Of a stretch of DNA of 45,537 nucleotides, positions 17,932 to 26,381 are shown piece by piece. How positions within the stretch are numbered: position 1 is the stretch's first letter; every line of letters begins with the position of its first letter. Origin of the DNA: a bacterium (GTDB lineage: Bacteria; Patescibacteriota; Minisyncoccia; UBA6257; GWB1-50-10). The stretch covers positions 1-45,537 of the forward strand of contig JAKAHD010000002.1 of assembly GCA_021815205.1 (NCBI GenBank). The letters are read 5' to 3'. The notes beneath the pieces were generated by a model. That model was not told where the DNA came from, made no database searches, and saw only the letters and a list, made by a program, of their open reading frames with translations. The translations under genes and the position numbers were made by a program.

Positions 17932-19425
17932 ATGAGAATCACACTCTCCAATTTTCTCCCGAAGGACGTTGTCCGAGTTATTGTAGTAAAAAGCAATATC
18001 GATATCGCGGCGCATCCGTTTTTTAAAGATACCCCGAGAGAAAATAAAAAGTATCTTGAAGCGATCGTGAAACGGTTGGAGAAGGAAAGGGAATTCGCGG
18101 ATATCGTGTTGCTTCCCTTGGGCGGCATGTACGCGCTTCTTATTTCTCTTGACACGAACGCGGCGTGGAGAAGGATGATACTCACAATGCGCAAGGTGAT
18201 CGCGGTGGCGCGGAAGGAGCGCATGAGAAAACTCGCGGTGCGGCTCGAGGATTTTATACCGAGGGGAGATGCCATCGCTCCGGAGATCGTTGCGGAGGTG
18301 ATGGCGCTTCAATTCGAGTTGGCAAACTTCGATTTTGTGGAGCATAAGACCCCGCCCAAAGAGGGATGGAGTTTCGTGCAGGACGCACTGATTTACACGG
18401 ATGAGAAACGGATTCACACAGATATTAAAAAGGGGATTGAGAGGGGGAAAATCATCGGAGAAGAAACAAACAAGGCGCGGCATCTCTCAAACACGCCCGG
18501 GGGGATTATGACGCCGCGGAAACTTGCGGACGCGGCGGCGCGCGCCGGAAAAATCTCGGGGTTCAAAACGAAGATTCTGCAAGAGACGGAGATGCGAAAG
18601 CTCGCAATGGGAGGCGTGATCGGCGTGTCGCAGGGATCGTCGGAGCGCCCGCGATTTATCGTGATGGAATACCTGCCTGCGCAGGCAGGCTCCGGGGGAA
18701 AGAAAAGCGAGAAGCCGGTAGTGCTTGTGGGGAAAGGAGTCACCTTCGATACGGGCGGATTGAATTTGAAACCGACCGAGCACATTTACGAGATGCATAT
18801 GGACATGTCGGGCGGTGCGGCGGTGATCCATACGCTCGCGGCATTGGCAAGAATGAAGGTGAAGCGGAATGTCGTGGGGCTCGTGCCGGCGGTCGAGAAC
18901 ATGCCTTCGGGATCGAGTTATCATCCGGGCGATCTTTTGCGTACGATGTCCGGGAAGACGATCGAGGTTTTAAATACGGATGCGGAGGGAAGGATTATCC
19001 TCGCGGATGCCCTCCATTATGCGAAAAGGTATGACCCCGGCCTTGTGATTGATGTCGCAACACTCACGGGTTCCGCAATGGCCGCCCTGGGCCAGCGCGC
19101 ATCCGCAATCTTTGCGACACACGAAACGACATCGAAACGAATCCGGGAAAGCGGTGAAACAGTAGGGGATTTCGTGTGGCCACTTCCCTTATGGGAGGAG
19201 TATGAGGAAGAGATCCGAGGGACGTTCGGCGATGTGGCGAATGCGGGGAAAACCCGCTACGGCGACGCGGTGAACGCCGCGGTGTTCTTGTGGCAATTTA
19301 TCAAGGGCTGGAACTGGGTGCACTTGGACATCGCGCCGCGCATGACGGCGATCGAGGGCGAGTTCCTCGCGAAAGGCGCCGCGGGCGCAAGCGTCCCGCT
19401 TCTCTCATATTTCTTGAGTCAATAG
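17932..19425 (+). CDS. pepA: Leucyl aminopeptidase (M17)
   Basis: LVGKGVTFDTGGLNLKPTEHI, NTDAEGRIILADALHYA, GSAMAALG; start moved to ATG 17932. Confidence 0.95.
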   Translation: MRITLSNFLPKDVVRVIVVKSNIDIAAHPFFKDTPRENKKYLEAIVKRLEKEREFADIVLLPLGGMYALLISLDTNAAWRRMILTMRKVIAVARKERMRKLAVRLEDFIPRGDAIAPEIVAEVMALQFELANFDFVEHKTPPKEGWSFVQDALIYTDEKRIHTDIKKGIERGKIIGEETNKARHLSNTPGGIMTPRKLADAAARAGKISGFKTKILQETEMRKLAMGGVIGVSQGSSERPRFIVMEYLPAQAGSGGKKSEKPVVLVGKGVTFDTGGLNLKPTEHIYEMHMDMSGGAAVIHTLAALARMKVKRNVVGLVPAVENMPSGSSYHPGDLLRTMSGKTIEVLNTDAEGRIILADALHYAKRYDPGLVIDVATLTGSAMAALGQRASAIFATHETTSKRIRESGETVGDFVWPLPLWEEYEEEIRGTFGDVANAGKTRYGDAVNAAVFLWQFIKGWNWVHLDIAPRMTAIEGEFLAKGAAGASVPLLSYFLSQ

Positions 19426-19520
19426 AAGCAAATCACGCAGATGAGACGCAAATACACCCCTCACATAAATACCTATGTGAGAGGTGTATCTGCGTGCGCT
19501 TCTGCGTTATCCGCTTCTAT
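19423..19520. repeat. R2 element, starts on the pepA stop codon
   Basis: TAGAAGCAAATCACGCAGATG...ATACACCCCTCACATA/TATGTGAGAGGTGTAT...GCTTCTGCGTTATCCGCTTCTA. Confidence 0.9.
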
Positions 19521-19544
19521 ATACTATGGTGCTATAATAGGGAC

Positions 19545-21407
19545 ATGCCAAGCGAGGGTCTCGACAAAGATGTAGTATATTTCGCACGGACGAATTTCAG
19601 AAATGCGAATCGGCTTTTCGGCATCAAACGGAAAGATCGGCGCCAGCATATGTATGTAATCGGAAAAACAGGCGTCGGAAAGTCCGCGCTTTTGAACAAT
19701 CTTATCGTGCAGGATATCGCGAACGGCGAAGGACTTTGTATCGTCGATCCTCACGGGGAGCTTATTGAGGAGGTCTTGCATAGGATTCCGGAGGAACGCG
19801 TGAAAGACGTAATCTATTTCAATCCCGCCGACACCGATTTCCATCTCGGCTTCAATGTGCTCGAGCTTCCCGATCCGAAGTACAAGCACCTCGTGGCGTC
19901 AGGGCTCATGGGGATATTCACGAAGATCTGGTCGAACGTCTGGTCGGCGAGGATGGAATACATTCTGAATAACGCGATTTTGGCGCTTCTCGATACGCCG
20001 GGCTCGACGCTTTTGGGTATCACGCGGCTTCTGGTCGACAAGGAATATCGAGGGAAAATCGTTTCAAATCTCAAAGACCCCGTCGTGAAGGCATTCTGGG
20101 TGAACGAGTATGAAGAATGGCGTGACCAGTTCAGGAATGAAGCGATCGCGCCCATTCAGAACAAGGTGGGCCAATTTCTCTCGACCTCGGTCGTGCGAAA
20201 CATCGTAGGACAGGCGAAGAGCACATTTGATATTTTCGATATTATGAACACGGGGAAGATTTTCCTCGTGAATGTATCGAAAGGAAGAATAGGAGAAGAT
20301 AATTCGGCGCTCTTAGGAGCCATGCTTATCACGAAGATTCAGCTCTCGGCGATGGAACGCGTGCGCGTTCCCGAAGACGAGCGCGTGGACTTTTTTTTGT
20401 ATGTTGACGAGTTTCAAAACTTCGCGACGGATTCCTTCGCGAGCATTCTCTCCGAGGCGCGAAAATACCGCCTTGATCTGGTACTCGCACACCAATACGT
20501 GGGTCAGCTCGTCACGGACGTTTCAACCAAGGTGCGCGATGCGGTATTTGGAAACGTGGGAACCATAATTGTATTCCGCGTCGGCGCCGCAGATGCGGAG
20601 TTCCTAGAAAAGGAGTTCGAGCCTGAGTTTGTTCCGGAAGATTTTGTGAATCTCCCGAACTATAACGTTTACCTGAAGCTTATGGTGGATGGTGTAACCT
20701 CGCGCCCTTTTTCGGCGCACACGCTTCCGCCCTTTAAGCTTGGTTCCGCGGAAGATAATTCCCAGAAGATTATCGAGTACTCAAGGAAACATTATGCCCG
20801 CCCGCGGTGGGTGGTAGAAGAAGAGATCAATAAATGGACTGGTGTGATGGGATCTACGGAAGGTCAATTTGAGGTAACTTGTTCTTCGTGCGGCAAGCAG
20901 ACGACGGTTCCATTCGAACCCGAAGAGGGGCGGCCGGTCTATTGCAAGGACTGTCTGCAGAAGATAAAGGCGGGGGAGATGAAGCCGGTGCATATTCCGA
21001 GAGGGAACGGCAGTGCGGGATTCGAAAACCGCCCGCAGGCACAGCAGTACGCCGCCCTCGCCGATCTTGGAATAGAGTTTGAAAAGACGCAGGCGGCGCA
21101 GGCGGGCGGCGGAGTACCACAAGGGCATGGCGTGCAGGAAAAGAGGAGCCATGATCGAAGGCCGCCGCGGGAGCATGCACGGGAACAAAGAACGCCGGTT
21201 CGAGAGAAACCTTCCACAACATTCGACGAAGAATCAATAGTCGCGTCTTCCGCGGAGACTCCCACACTCTCACTGCATGCGCTCGAATCGTCGTCTCCCG
21301 CAATATCTGCGGAAAAAAAAGAAGTGCCCTCCAAACATCCGTTGGATGTCGAGGGGTTACGTGACGCTCTGAAGGATGCGTTGGAAAAGATAAAGAGAGA
21401 GGAATAG
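19545..21407 (+). CDS. VirD4/TraG/HerA-like ATPase (copy 2) with C-terminal CxxC...CxxC zinc ribbon and disordered tail
   Basis: Walker A IGKTGVGKSALL, DPHGELIEEVL, FLYVDEFQNFATDSFASILSEARKYRLDLVLAHQYVGQL; then CSSCGKQTTVPFEPEEGRPVYCKDC. Confidence 0.9.
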   Translation: MPSEGLDKDVVYFARTNFRNANRLFGIKRKDRRQHMYVIGKTGVGKSALLNNLIVQDIANGEGLCIVDPHGELIEEVLHRIPEERVKDVIYFNPADTDFHLGFNVLELPDPKYKHLVASGLMGIFTKIWSNVWSARMEYILNNAILALLDTPGSTLLGITRLLVDKEYRGKIVSNLKDPVVKAFWVNEYEEWRDQFRNEAIAPIQNKVGQFLSTSVVRNIVGQAKSTFDIFDIMNTGKIFLVNVSKGRIGEDNSALLGAMLITKIQLSAMERVRVPEDERVDFFLYVDEFQNFATDSFASILSEARKYRLDLVLAHQYVGQLVTDVSTKVRDAVFGNVGTIIVFRVGAADAEFLEKEFEPEFVPEDFVNLPNYNVYLKLMVDGVTSRPFSAHTLPPFKLGSAEDNSQKIIEYSRKHYARPRWVVEEEINKWTGVMGSTEGQFEVTCSSCGKQTTVPFEPEEGRPVYCKDCLQKIKAGEMKPVHIPRGNGSAGFENRPQAQQYAALADLGIEFEKTQAAQAGGGVPQGHGVQEKRSHDRRPPREHAREQRTPVREKPSTTFDEESIVASSAETPTLSLHALESSSPAISAEKKEVPSKHPLDVEGLRDALKDALEKIKREE

Positions 21408-21455
21408 AGCCCTTCCATTTTAGAAGACTAACGTGGGTCGGGTAAGCGTGCTGGG

Positions 21456-22031
21456 TTAGTTTTTCTCCACTCGCTCGATATACTCTCCAGTCGAGGTATT
21501 GACTCGTACCACATCTCCTTCGTTTACGAAGAGGGGGACGTTTACTTTTGCTCCTGTTTCGAGCGTCGCGAGTTTCGTGCCGCCCTGTGCGGTATTGCCC
21601 TTGATTGCGGGAGGCGCCTCGGTAACCTTCAAATCTATTTTAATCGGGAGTTCGATGTTGATAATCCTTTCCTCGAATGTGTCGGCGGTGACGTCCGTAT
21701 TCGCTTTCAGGAACTGCACGCCCTCGCCGATCGCTTCCGCGGGAAGCTGAAATCGATTTTTCGGGTTACCCGCTTCATGAAACCAGTACTGGCCGCGATT
21801 CTCATAGATGAACTTCACGGGCGTCTGGGTAATCTCCGCTTCCTCGAAAGTATCATTCACGTGCGCGGTGAATTCCTGCACCTTGCCGCTTATGAGGTTC
21901 TTGATCTTGAGCTGGGCAACCGGTTTCCTCTGCTGCATGCGGATGAACGCGTATTCCAGTACGCGAAACGGAGCCCCGTCTTTCACGAATACCGTGCCGA
22001 TTTTAAGTTCGTTATAGGATAGGCGAGACAT
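21456..22031 (-). CDS. efp: Translation elongation factor P
   Basis: KIGTVFVKDGAPFRVLEYAF..., KIKNLISGKVQEFT, three-domain length and C-terminus FVNEGDVVRVNTSTGEYIERV. Confidence 0.92.
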   Translation of the reverse strand: MSRLSYNELKIGTVFVKDGAPFRVLEYAFIRMQQRKPVAQLKIKNLISGKVQEFTAHVNDTFEEAEITQTPVKFIYENRGQYWFHEAGNPKNRFQLPAEAIGEGVQFLKANTDVTADTFEERIINIELPIKIDLKVTEAPPAIKGNTAQGGTKLATLETGAKVNVPLFVNEGDVVRVNTSTGEYIERVEKN

Positions 22032-22171
22032 AAGTTAAAAATCAAAATCAGAATTTCAAATACCAAATCAATGTTTAAAATCTAAATAACAAAACAGGCA
22101 TTTTTGATATTTGGCATTTGAGCTTTAACATTTCGTCTTATTCTATTGAAAAATCGAAAAGATTTCAAGAG

Positions 22172-22255
22172 AAAGGGCGTTCGCCCCTTTTGACTTGTGT
22201 GCTCGGTAATGCAAAACACTTCGTGTGTTGCATTCCGCTCGCTGCGCTGCGTCAA
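22172..22255 (+). ncRNA. Candidate structured RNA/leader element, copy 2
   Basis: AAGGGCGTTCGCCCCTTTTGACTTGTGTGCTCGGTAATGCAAAACACTTCGTGTGTTGCATTCCGCTCGCTGCGCTGCGTCAA. Confidence 0.55.
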
Positions 22256-22343
22256 TGATGCATCTGCAATATTCGCTTCACCCGTCGCCCCTATTCTCGC
22301 CGCTTGCGGCGAGGCATTCGGTGGGTGCACAATAATCAGTGCA

Positions 22344-23621
22344 GTGAAGAAAAAAGTAAAAAGAGTTCACTCTGATTTATCCCAAGCGCAGTCGAGGGAG
22401 CGAAGTCGACCCCTCGACAAAACTCGGGGCAAAAGAGTGTTTGTCGGCATGTCCGGCGGAGTCGATTCCTCAGTCGCCGCATATCTTTTGAAGGAACAGG
22501 GCTACGACGTCGTGGGTGTCTTTATTATGGGCTATAACGTCGACGGATGCGCGGAGCGCGATGCGGAGGACGCGCGGCGCGTGGCGGGGTATCTCGACAT
22601 TCCTTTTTATGTGTTTGATTTTGGGAAGGAGTATAAAAAGAAGGTGGTGGAGTATATGATCGACGGATACCGAAAGGGAATCACGCCGAACCCCGACGTG
22701 ATATGCAACAAGGAAATAAAATTCGGATTATTCCTTGAAAAAGCGCGCGAGATGGGCGCGGATTACATCGCAACCGGCCATTATGTAAGGCTACGAAATA
22801 CGAAAAAGTACGAATATACGAAAACGAAAGCGTGGAGTAATTCGTATATTCGTAATCAATTCGTATTTCGTAGTATGTATCAAGCGAAGGACAAGAATAA
22901 AGATCAGTCATACTTCCTCTGGACGCTTACACAAGAGCAACTCAAATACTGTCTCTTTCCGATCGGGGAGTATACGAAACCGAGGGTGAGGGGAATCGCG
23001 AGGAATGCGGGACTTCCGACCGCGGAGAAAAAAGATTCGCAAGGTATTTGTTTTTTAGGACAGGTGTCCATCAAGGATTTCTTGAAGGAATACATCCCCA
23101 CGCACGAAGGAGCGGTCGTGACCGCGGACGGAATGCGGGTGGGAACGCACGAAGGCGCGGAGTTCTACACTATTGGCCAGCGCCACGGTCTGAATTTGGG
23201 AATTAAGAATAAAGAATTAGGGATAACAGGGAAGATGGAAACGAAGGCGCATTATGTGGCGGAAAAAGATGTGAAGCATAATACGATCATGGTGGCGGAA
23301 GGGGATAATAATCCATTGCTTGAAAAGAAGGAGGTTATAATCACGAATGTAAATTTCATAACCGCGACGCCCCACGAGGACGATTTGAAAAGAGGAGTTA
23401 CCGTGTACGCGAGAATCCGCTACCGCCAGCCGCTCGTCGAAGCGACGCTCATTGCCACCGATGGTAAAAAGACGCGTGCGGATAGATATCAGCATCAATC
23501 AGCGTCATCAGCATCAATCAGCGTCAAATTTTCGAAACCGATAAAATTTGTCGCACCGGGCCAGTCCGCGGTGTTTTATTCGAAGAAAGGAAGGGTACTT
23601 GGAGGAGGAGTTATTATCTAA
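22344..23621 (+). CDS. mnmA: tRNA-specific 2-thiouridylase
   Basis: VFVGMSGGVDSSVAAYLLKEQGYDVVGVF, TPNPDVICNKEIKF, DYIATGHYVR, DKNKDQSYFLWTL, KKDSQGICFLG, PGQSAVFY; GTG 22344 start is uncertain. Confidence 0.95.
   Translation: MKKKVKRVHSDLSQAQSRERSRPLDKTRGKRVFVGMSGGVDSSVAAYLLKEQGYDVVGVFIMGYNVDGCAERDAEDARRVAGYLDIPFYVFDFGKEYKKKVVEYMIDGYRKGITPNPDVICNKEIKFGLFLEKAREMGADYIATGHYVRLRNTKKYEYTKTKAWSNSYIRNQFVFRSMYQAKDKNKDQSYFLWTLTQEQLKYCLFPIGEYTKPRVRGIARNAGLPTAEKKDSQGICFLGQVSIKDFLKEYIPTHEGAVVTADGMRVGTHEGAEFYTIGQRHGLNLGIKNKELGITGKMETKAHYVAEKDVKHNTIMVAEGDNNPLLEKKEVIITNVNFITATPHEDDLKRGVTVYARIRYRQPLVEATLIATDGKKTRADRYQHQSASSASISVKFSKPIKFVAPGQSAVFYSKKGRVLGGGVII
22791..22873. repeat. In-frame nested inverted repeat inside mnmA
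   Basis: CTACGAAATACGAA/TTCGTATTTCGTAG and TACGAATATACGAA/TTCGTATATTCGTA, all within the open mnmA frame. Confidence 0.95.
23488..23525. repeat. Tandem 19-bp direct repeat (x2) inside mnmA
   Basis: ATCAGCATCAATCAGCGTC repeated exactly. Confidence 0.95.
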
Positions 23622-23652
23622 CACAATCTTGGAAACGAACGGCTCATTCTAA

Positions 23653-23692
23653 GGGTGTCCAACCTCCTTAATTTTAAGGAGGTTGGACACCC
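23653..23692. terminator. Long hairpin downstream of mnmA (19-bp stem, 2-nt loop)
   Basis: GGGTGTCCAACCTCCTTAA TT TTAAGGAGGTTGGACACCC; no strong T-tract, so terminator function is uncertain. Confidence 0.6.
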
Positions 23693-23788
23693 ATAGCATT
23701 TTTGGTTTATCAGTTATCAGAGCGCGGCTCTGATAATTTTGTGGATATCTTTTGAGGAAATGGTGTTTTCTCATTCTATAATAGGAAT

Positions 23789-25270
23789 GTGCCTGCATAC
23801 AATGTGTTCTTCTACGGCGCACTGTTTTTTCTCACGGGGGTTCTCGGAGCGAGCGTAGCATTGCACTCCTCAATACTTATCATTGTCGCCGCGTGTGCCG
23901 CGGTATTTTTATTCGTATGGCGCTCGAAGAAAGAAAAACGGTTTGTGTGGCTTGCAGGACTGTCGCTCTTTACGGTTGCGGGAGCGATGTATTATACGGG
24001 ATTCACCGCGAAGCGTTTTTCGGAGCCCGCTTCGGGAACGCAGATAAAATTCAGCGGGACGGTTGTCGAGAACCCGGAGATAAAAGATGCGTCGCAGGCG
24101 ATCGTGCTCAAAGCAATTAATGGAGAATATAAAGGCGCGCGCTTTCTGCTCACGACGGATCGCTCTCCCGCGTACCATTACGGAGATGTGCTTGAAATAT
24201 CGGGAAGCATAGGGGCGCCGATCTCCGATCCCTTCGATGCATATCTTGCAAAAGAGCGTATTGTTGCCGCGATACGATTCCCCGCGATTACGCGTGCCGG
24301 GGAACACAAAGGATCGGCAATAAGGGAGTACTTGTTTTCGTTCCGCGAGCGCGTGCTTGCTTCCTTTAATTCCTTTCTTCCGCAGGAGCAGGCAGCGTTT
24401 TTGGGCGGGCTTACCTTGGGAGACAAGACCGGGTTTTCAAAAGAATTCACCGCGGCGATGCAAGGGAGCGGGACGACGCATCTCGTGGCGCTCTCGGGAT
24501 ACAACATCACGATTATCGTACTTGCCGCGATGTCGCTCTTCCTTCTTTTTTTTGGCAGAAAGGCGGCACTCCTCCTCACCGCACTCGTGATCGTCGGGTT
24601 TGTCGTTATGACGGGCGTCGAAGCTTCCGTCGTGCGCGCCGCGATCATGGGAGTATTGATTCTTATTGCGAAAGAAGAGGGAAGAGTATTTGATGTACGA
24701 AATGTCGTCGTATGCGCCGGACTTATCATGGTGCTTTTAAATCCCCGGATTCTCGTGTTCGATGTGGGATTCGAACTCTCGTTCCTTGCGTTTTTCGGTA
24801 TCGTGTATCTGGAGCCGGCATTGCAGCGCGCGGTGGTGTTTTTCAGAAAAGAAGGCGCGCTTTCGTGGAGAAAGAATCTTCTCACAACCTCCGCGGCGCA
24901 GATTATGGTCTTGCCCGTACTCTTCGGTTCGTTCGGTTCGTTCTCTCCACTCTCGCTCCTCTCAAATATGCTGATTCTCGAATGTGTCCCTATCACGATG
25001 GCACTAGGATTTGCGGCGGGGGCGCTCGCTTCGATCTCATACTATGCGGGGCTTGCGGCGAGCTGGTTCGTCGCACCACTTCTCTACTTCGAGACGGGGC
25101 TCATCAAGTTTTTCGGAAATCTCGGTGCGGTGCTTCAAGCGCCGATGCATTGGAGTGTCGCAGTAGTCTATTACATAGGGGTTGGGTATTTTATATGGAG
25201 GATAAACAGGAATGAGAGCAATGAAGATAAATATCCTGAAAATGCCAAATCACAAATGCCAAATCAATGA
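23789..25270 (+). CDS. ComEC/Rec2-type competence membrane protein (channel part only)
   Basis: DUF4131-like N-term, FLGGLTLGDKTGFSKEFTAAMQGSGTTHLVALSGYNITII, VRAAIMGVL, multiple TMs; GTG start 6 nt after TATAAT. Confidence 0.9.
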   Translation: MPAYNVFFYGALFFLTGVLGASVALHSSILIIVAACAAVFLFVWRSKKEKRFVWLAGLSLFTVAGAMYYTGFTAKRFSEPASGTQIKFSGTVVENPEIKDASQAIVLKAINGEYKGARFLLTTDRSPAYHYGDVLEISGSIGAPISDPFDAYLAKERIVAAIRFPAITRAGEHKGSAIREYLFSFRERVLASFNSFLPQEQAAFLGGLTLGDKTGFSKEFTAAMQGSGTTHLVALSGYNITIIVLAAMSLFLLFFGRKAALLLTALVIVGFVVMTGVEASVVRAAIMGVLILIAKEEGRVFDVRNVVVCAGLIMVLLNPRILVFDVGFELSFLAFFGIVYLEPALQRAVVFFRKEGALSWRKNLLTTSAAQIMVLPVLFGSFGSFSPLSLLSNMLILECVPITMALGFAAGALASISYYAGLAASWFVAPLLYFETGLIKFFGNLGAVLQAPMHWSVAVVYYIGVGYFIWRINRNESNEDKYPENAKSQMPNQ

Positions 25271-25471
25271 CGAAATCCGAAGCACGAAATCCGAAATCCG
25301 AAACAAATTCTAAATTATAATGCACTAATGACGAAAACCGTACTTCTTGTCATTCGTCGCTTCGGACATTCGTGCTTGTTTTGGATTTCGATATTCGTAT
25401 TTCGAATTTAATGTGATGTTCGTTCTTTGTCTCCCTACGGGAGATGTCCCCAAGGAACAGATTTTGAAATC

Positions 25472-26350
25472 ATGCCCATCGTTCCCCAAGAAGTGTTCAA
25501 GTACATCGAGCGGAAATCGGGAAGATTTATTCTCATCTTCCTTCTCCTTCTTGTGCTTTGTGTGTGGCTCCTCGTGCGCATCACGCAGGCGGATCAAAAA
25601 GATCTCGCCATGTACTTTCTGCCCGTGGGGCAGGGGGACAGCGAGCTTGTGATCTTGCCCGGAGGCGCGAAGATCTTGATTGACGGGGGACCACCAACAC
25701 TCAATACGGTCCGCGCCTTGGACAAGGTGCTTCCCGAAGGCACGCGCACGATCGATGCCGTCATAATGACACACCCCCAGCTTGATCATTATGGCGGTCT
25801 TATTGACGTCGCGAGGCGGTACCAGATCGGTATATTTGTTTCAAACGGATTCTCCTCCGGTTTGGGTTCGTTCAGCGAACTGCAGTCGCTCCTTAAAGCG
25901 CACAAGGTGCCGCAGATCATTTTGCATAAAGGGGACGCGATCCGCTACGCCTCGAGTACGTTGCTCGTGCTCGCGCCTCCCGTGGAAATAAAGAGTGTTG
26001 CCGATCCAAACGAGGCGGCAATTCTCTTGGAGCTCTTCTCGAAGAACACGACGGCGCTCTTTATGAGCGATGCGACCGCAGAGATGGAACAGGATGTCGC
26101 AAAGCAAGCGGGGCCGGTGGATGTACTCAAGGTAAGCCATCACGGGTCGAAGTATTCCTCCACGGAGTATTTTCTCCGCGCAACATCACCCACAATTGCC
26201 GCGATCGAGGTCGGAAAGAACACGTACGGCCATCCCACGCCGCAAACACTCGCGCGTCTCAAGGCAGTCGGCGCAAAAATATTTCGCACGGATAAGGACG
26301 GGCTCATCATGATCCGAAGCGACGGAACAAGTATCACGGTTTTGAAATGA
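25472..26350 (+). CDS. ComEC C-terminal-type metallo-beta-lactamase fold hydrolase with N-terminal TM
   Basis: FLPVGQGDSELVILPGGAKILIDGG, MTHPQLDHYGGL, LKVSHHGSKYSS; ATG 25472 preferred. Confidence 0.9.
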   Translation: MPIVPQEVFKYIERKSGRFILIFLLLLVLCVWLLVRITQADQKDLAMYFLPVGQGDSELVILPGGAKILIDGGPPTLNTVRALDKVLPEGTRTIDAVIMTHPQLDHYGGLIDVARRYQIGIFVSNGFSSGLGSFSELQSLLKAHKVPQIILHKGDAIRYASSTLLVLAPPVEIKSVADPNEAAILLELFSKNTTALFMSDATAEMEQDVAKQAGPVDVLKVSHHGSKYSSTEYFLRATSPTIAAIEVGKNTYGHPTPQTLARLKAVGAKIFRTDKDGLIMIRSDGTSITVLK

Positions 26351-26381
26351 GCCGACTCCTGTGGTAAAATTGAGCCGACGT

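Noticed and set aside
23488-23525. Tandem repeats in mnmA (and ppsA) as a CRISPR remnant
   Set aside because: Only two 19-bp units, no spacers, inside an open reading frame.
23661-23684. AACCTCCTTAA...TTAAGGAGGTT hairpin as an anti-SD mimic or ribosome-binding decoy
   Set aside because: It matches the 16S tail core, but as part of a palindrome one arm must contain SD-like sequence whenever the other contains its complement; no other support.
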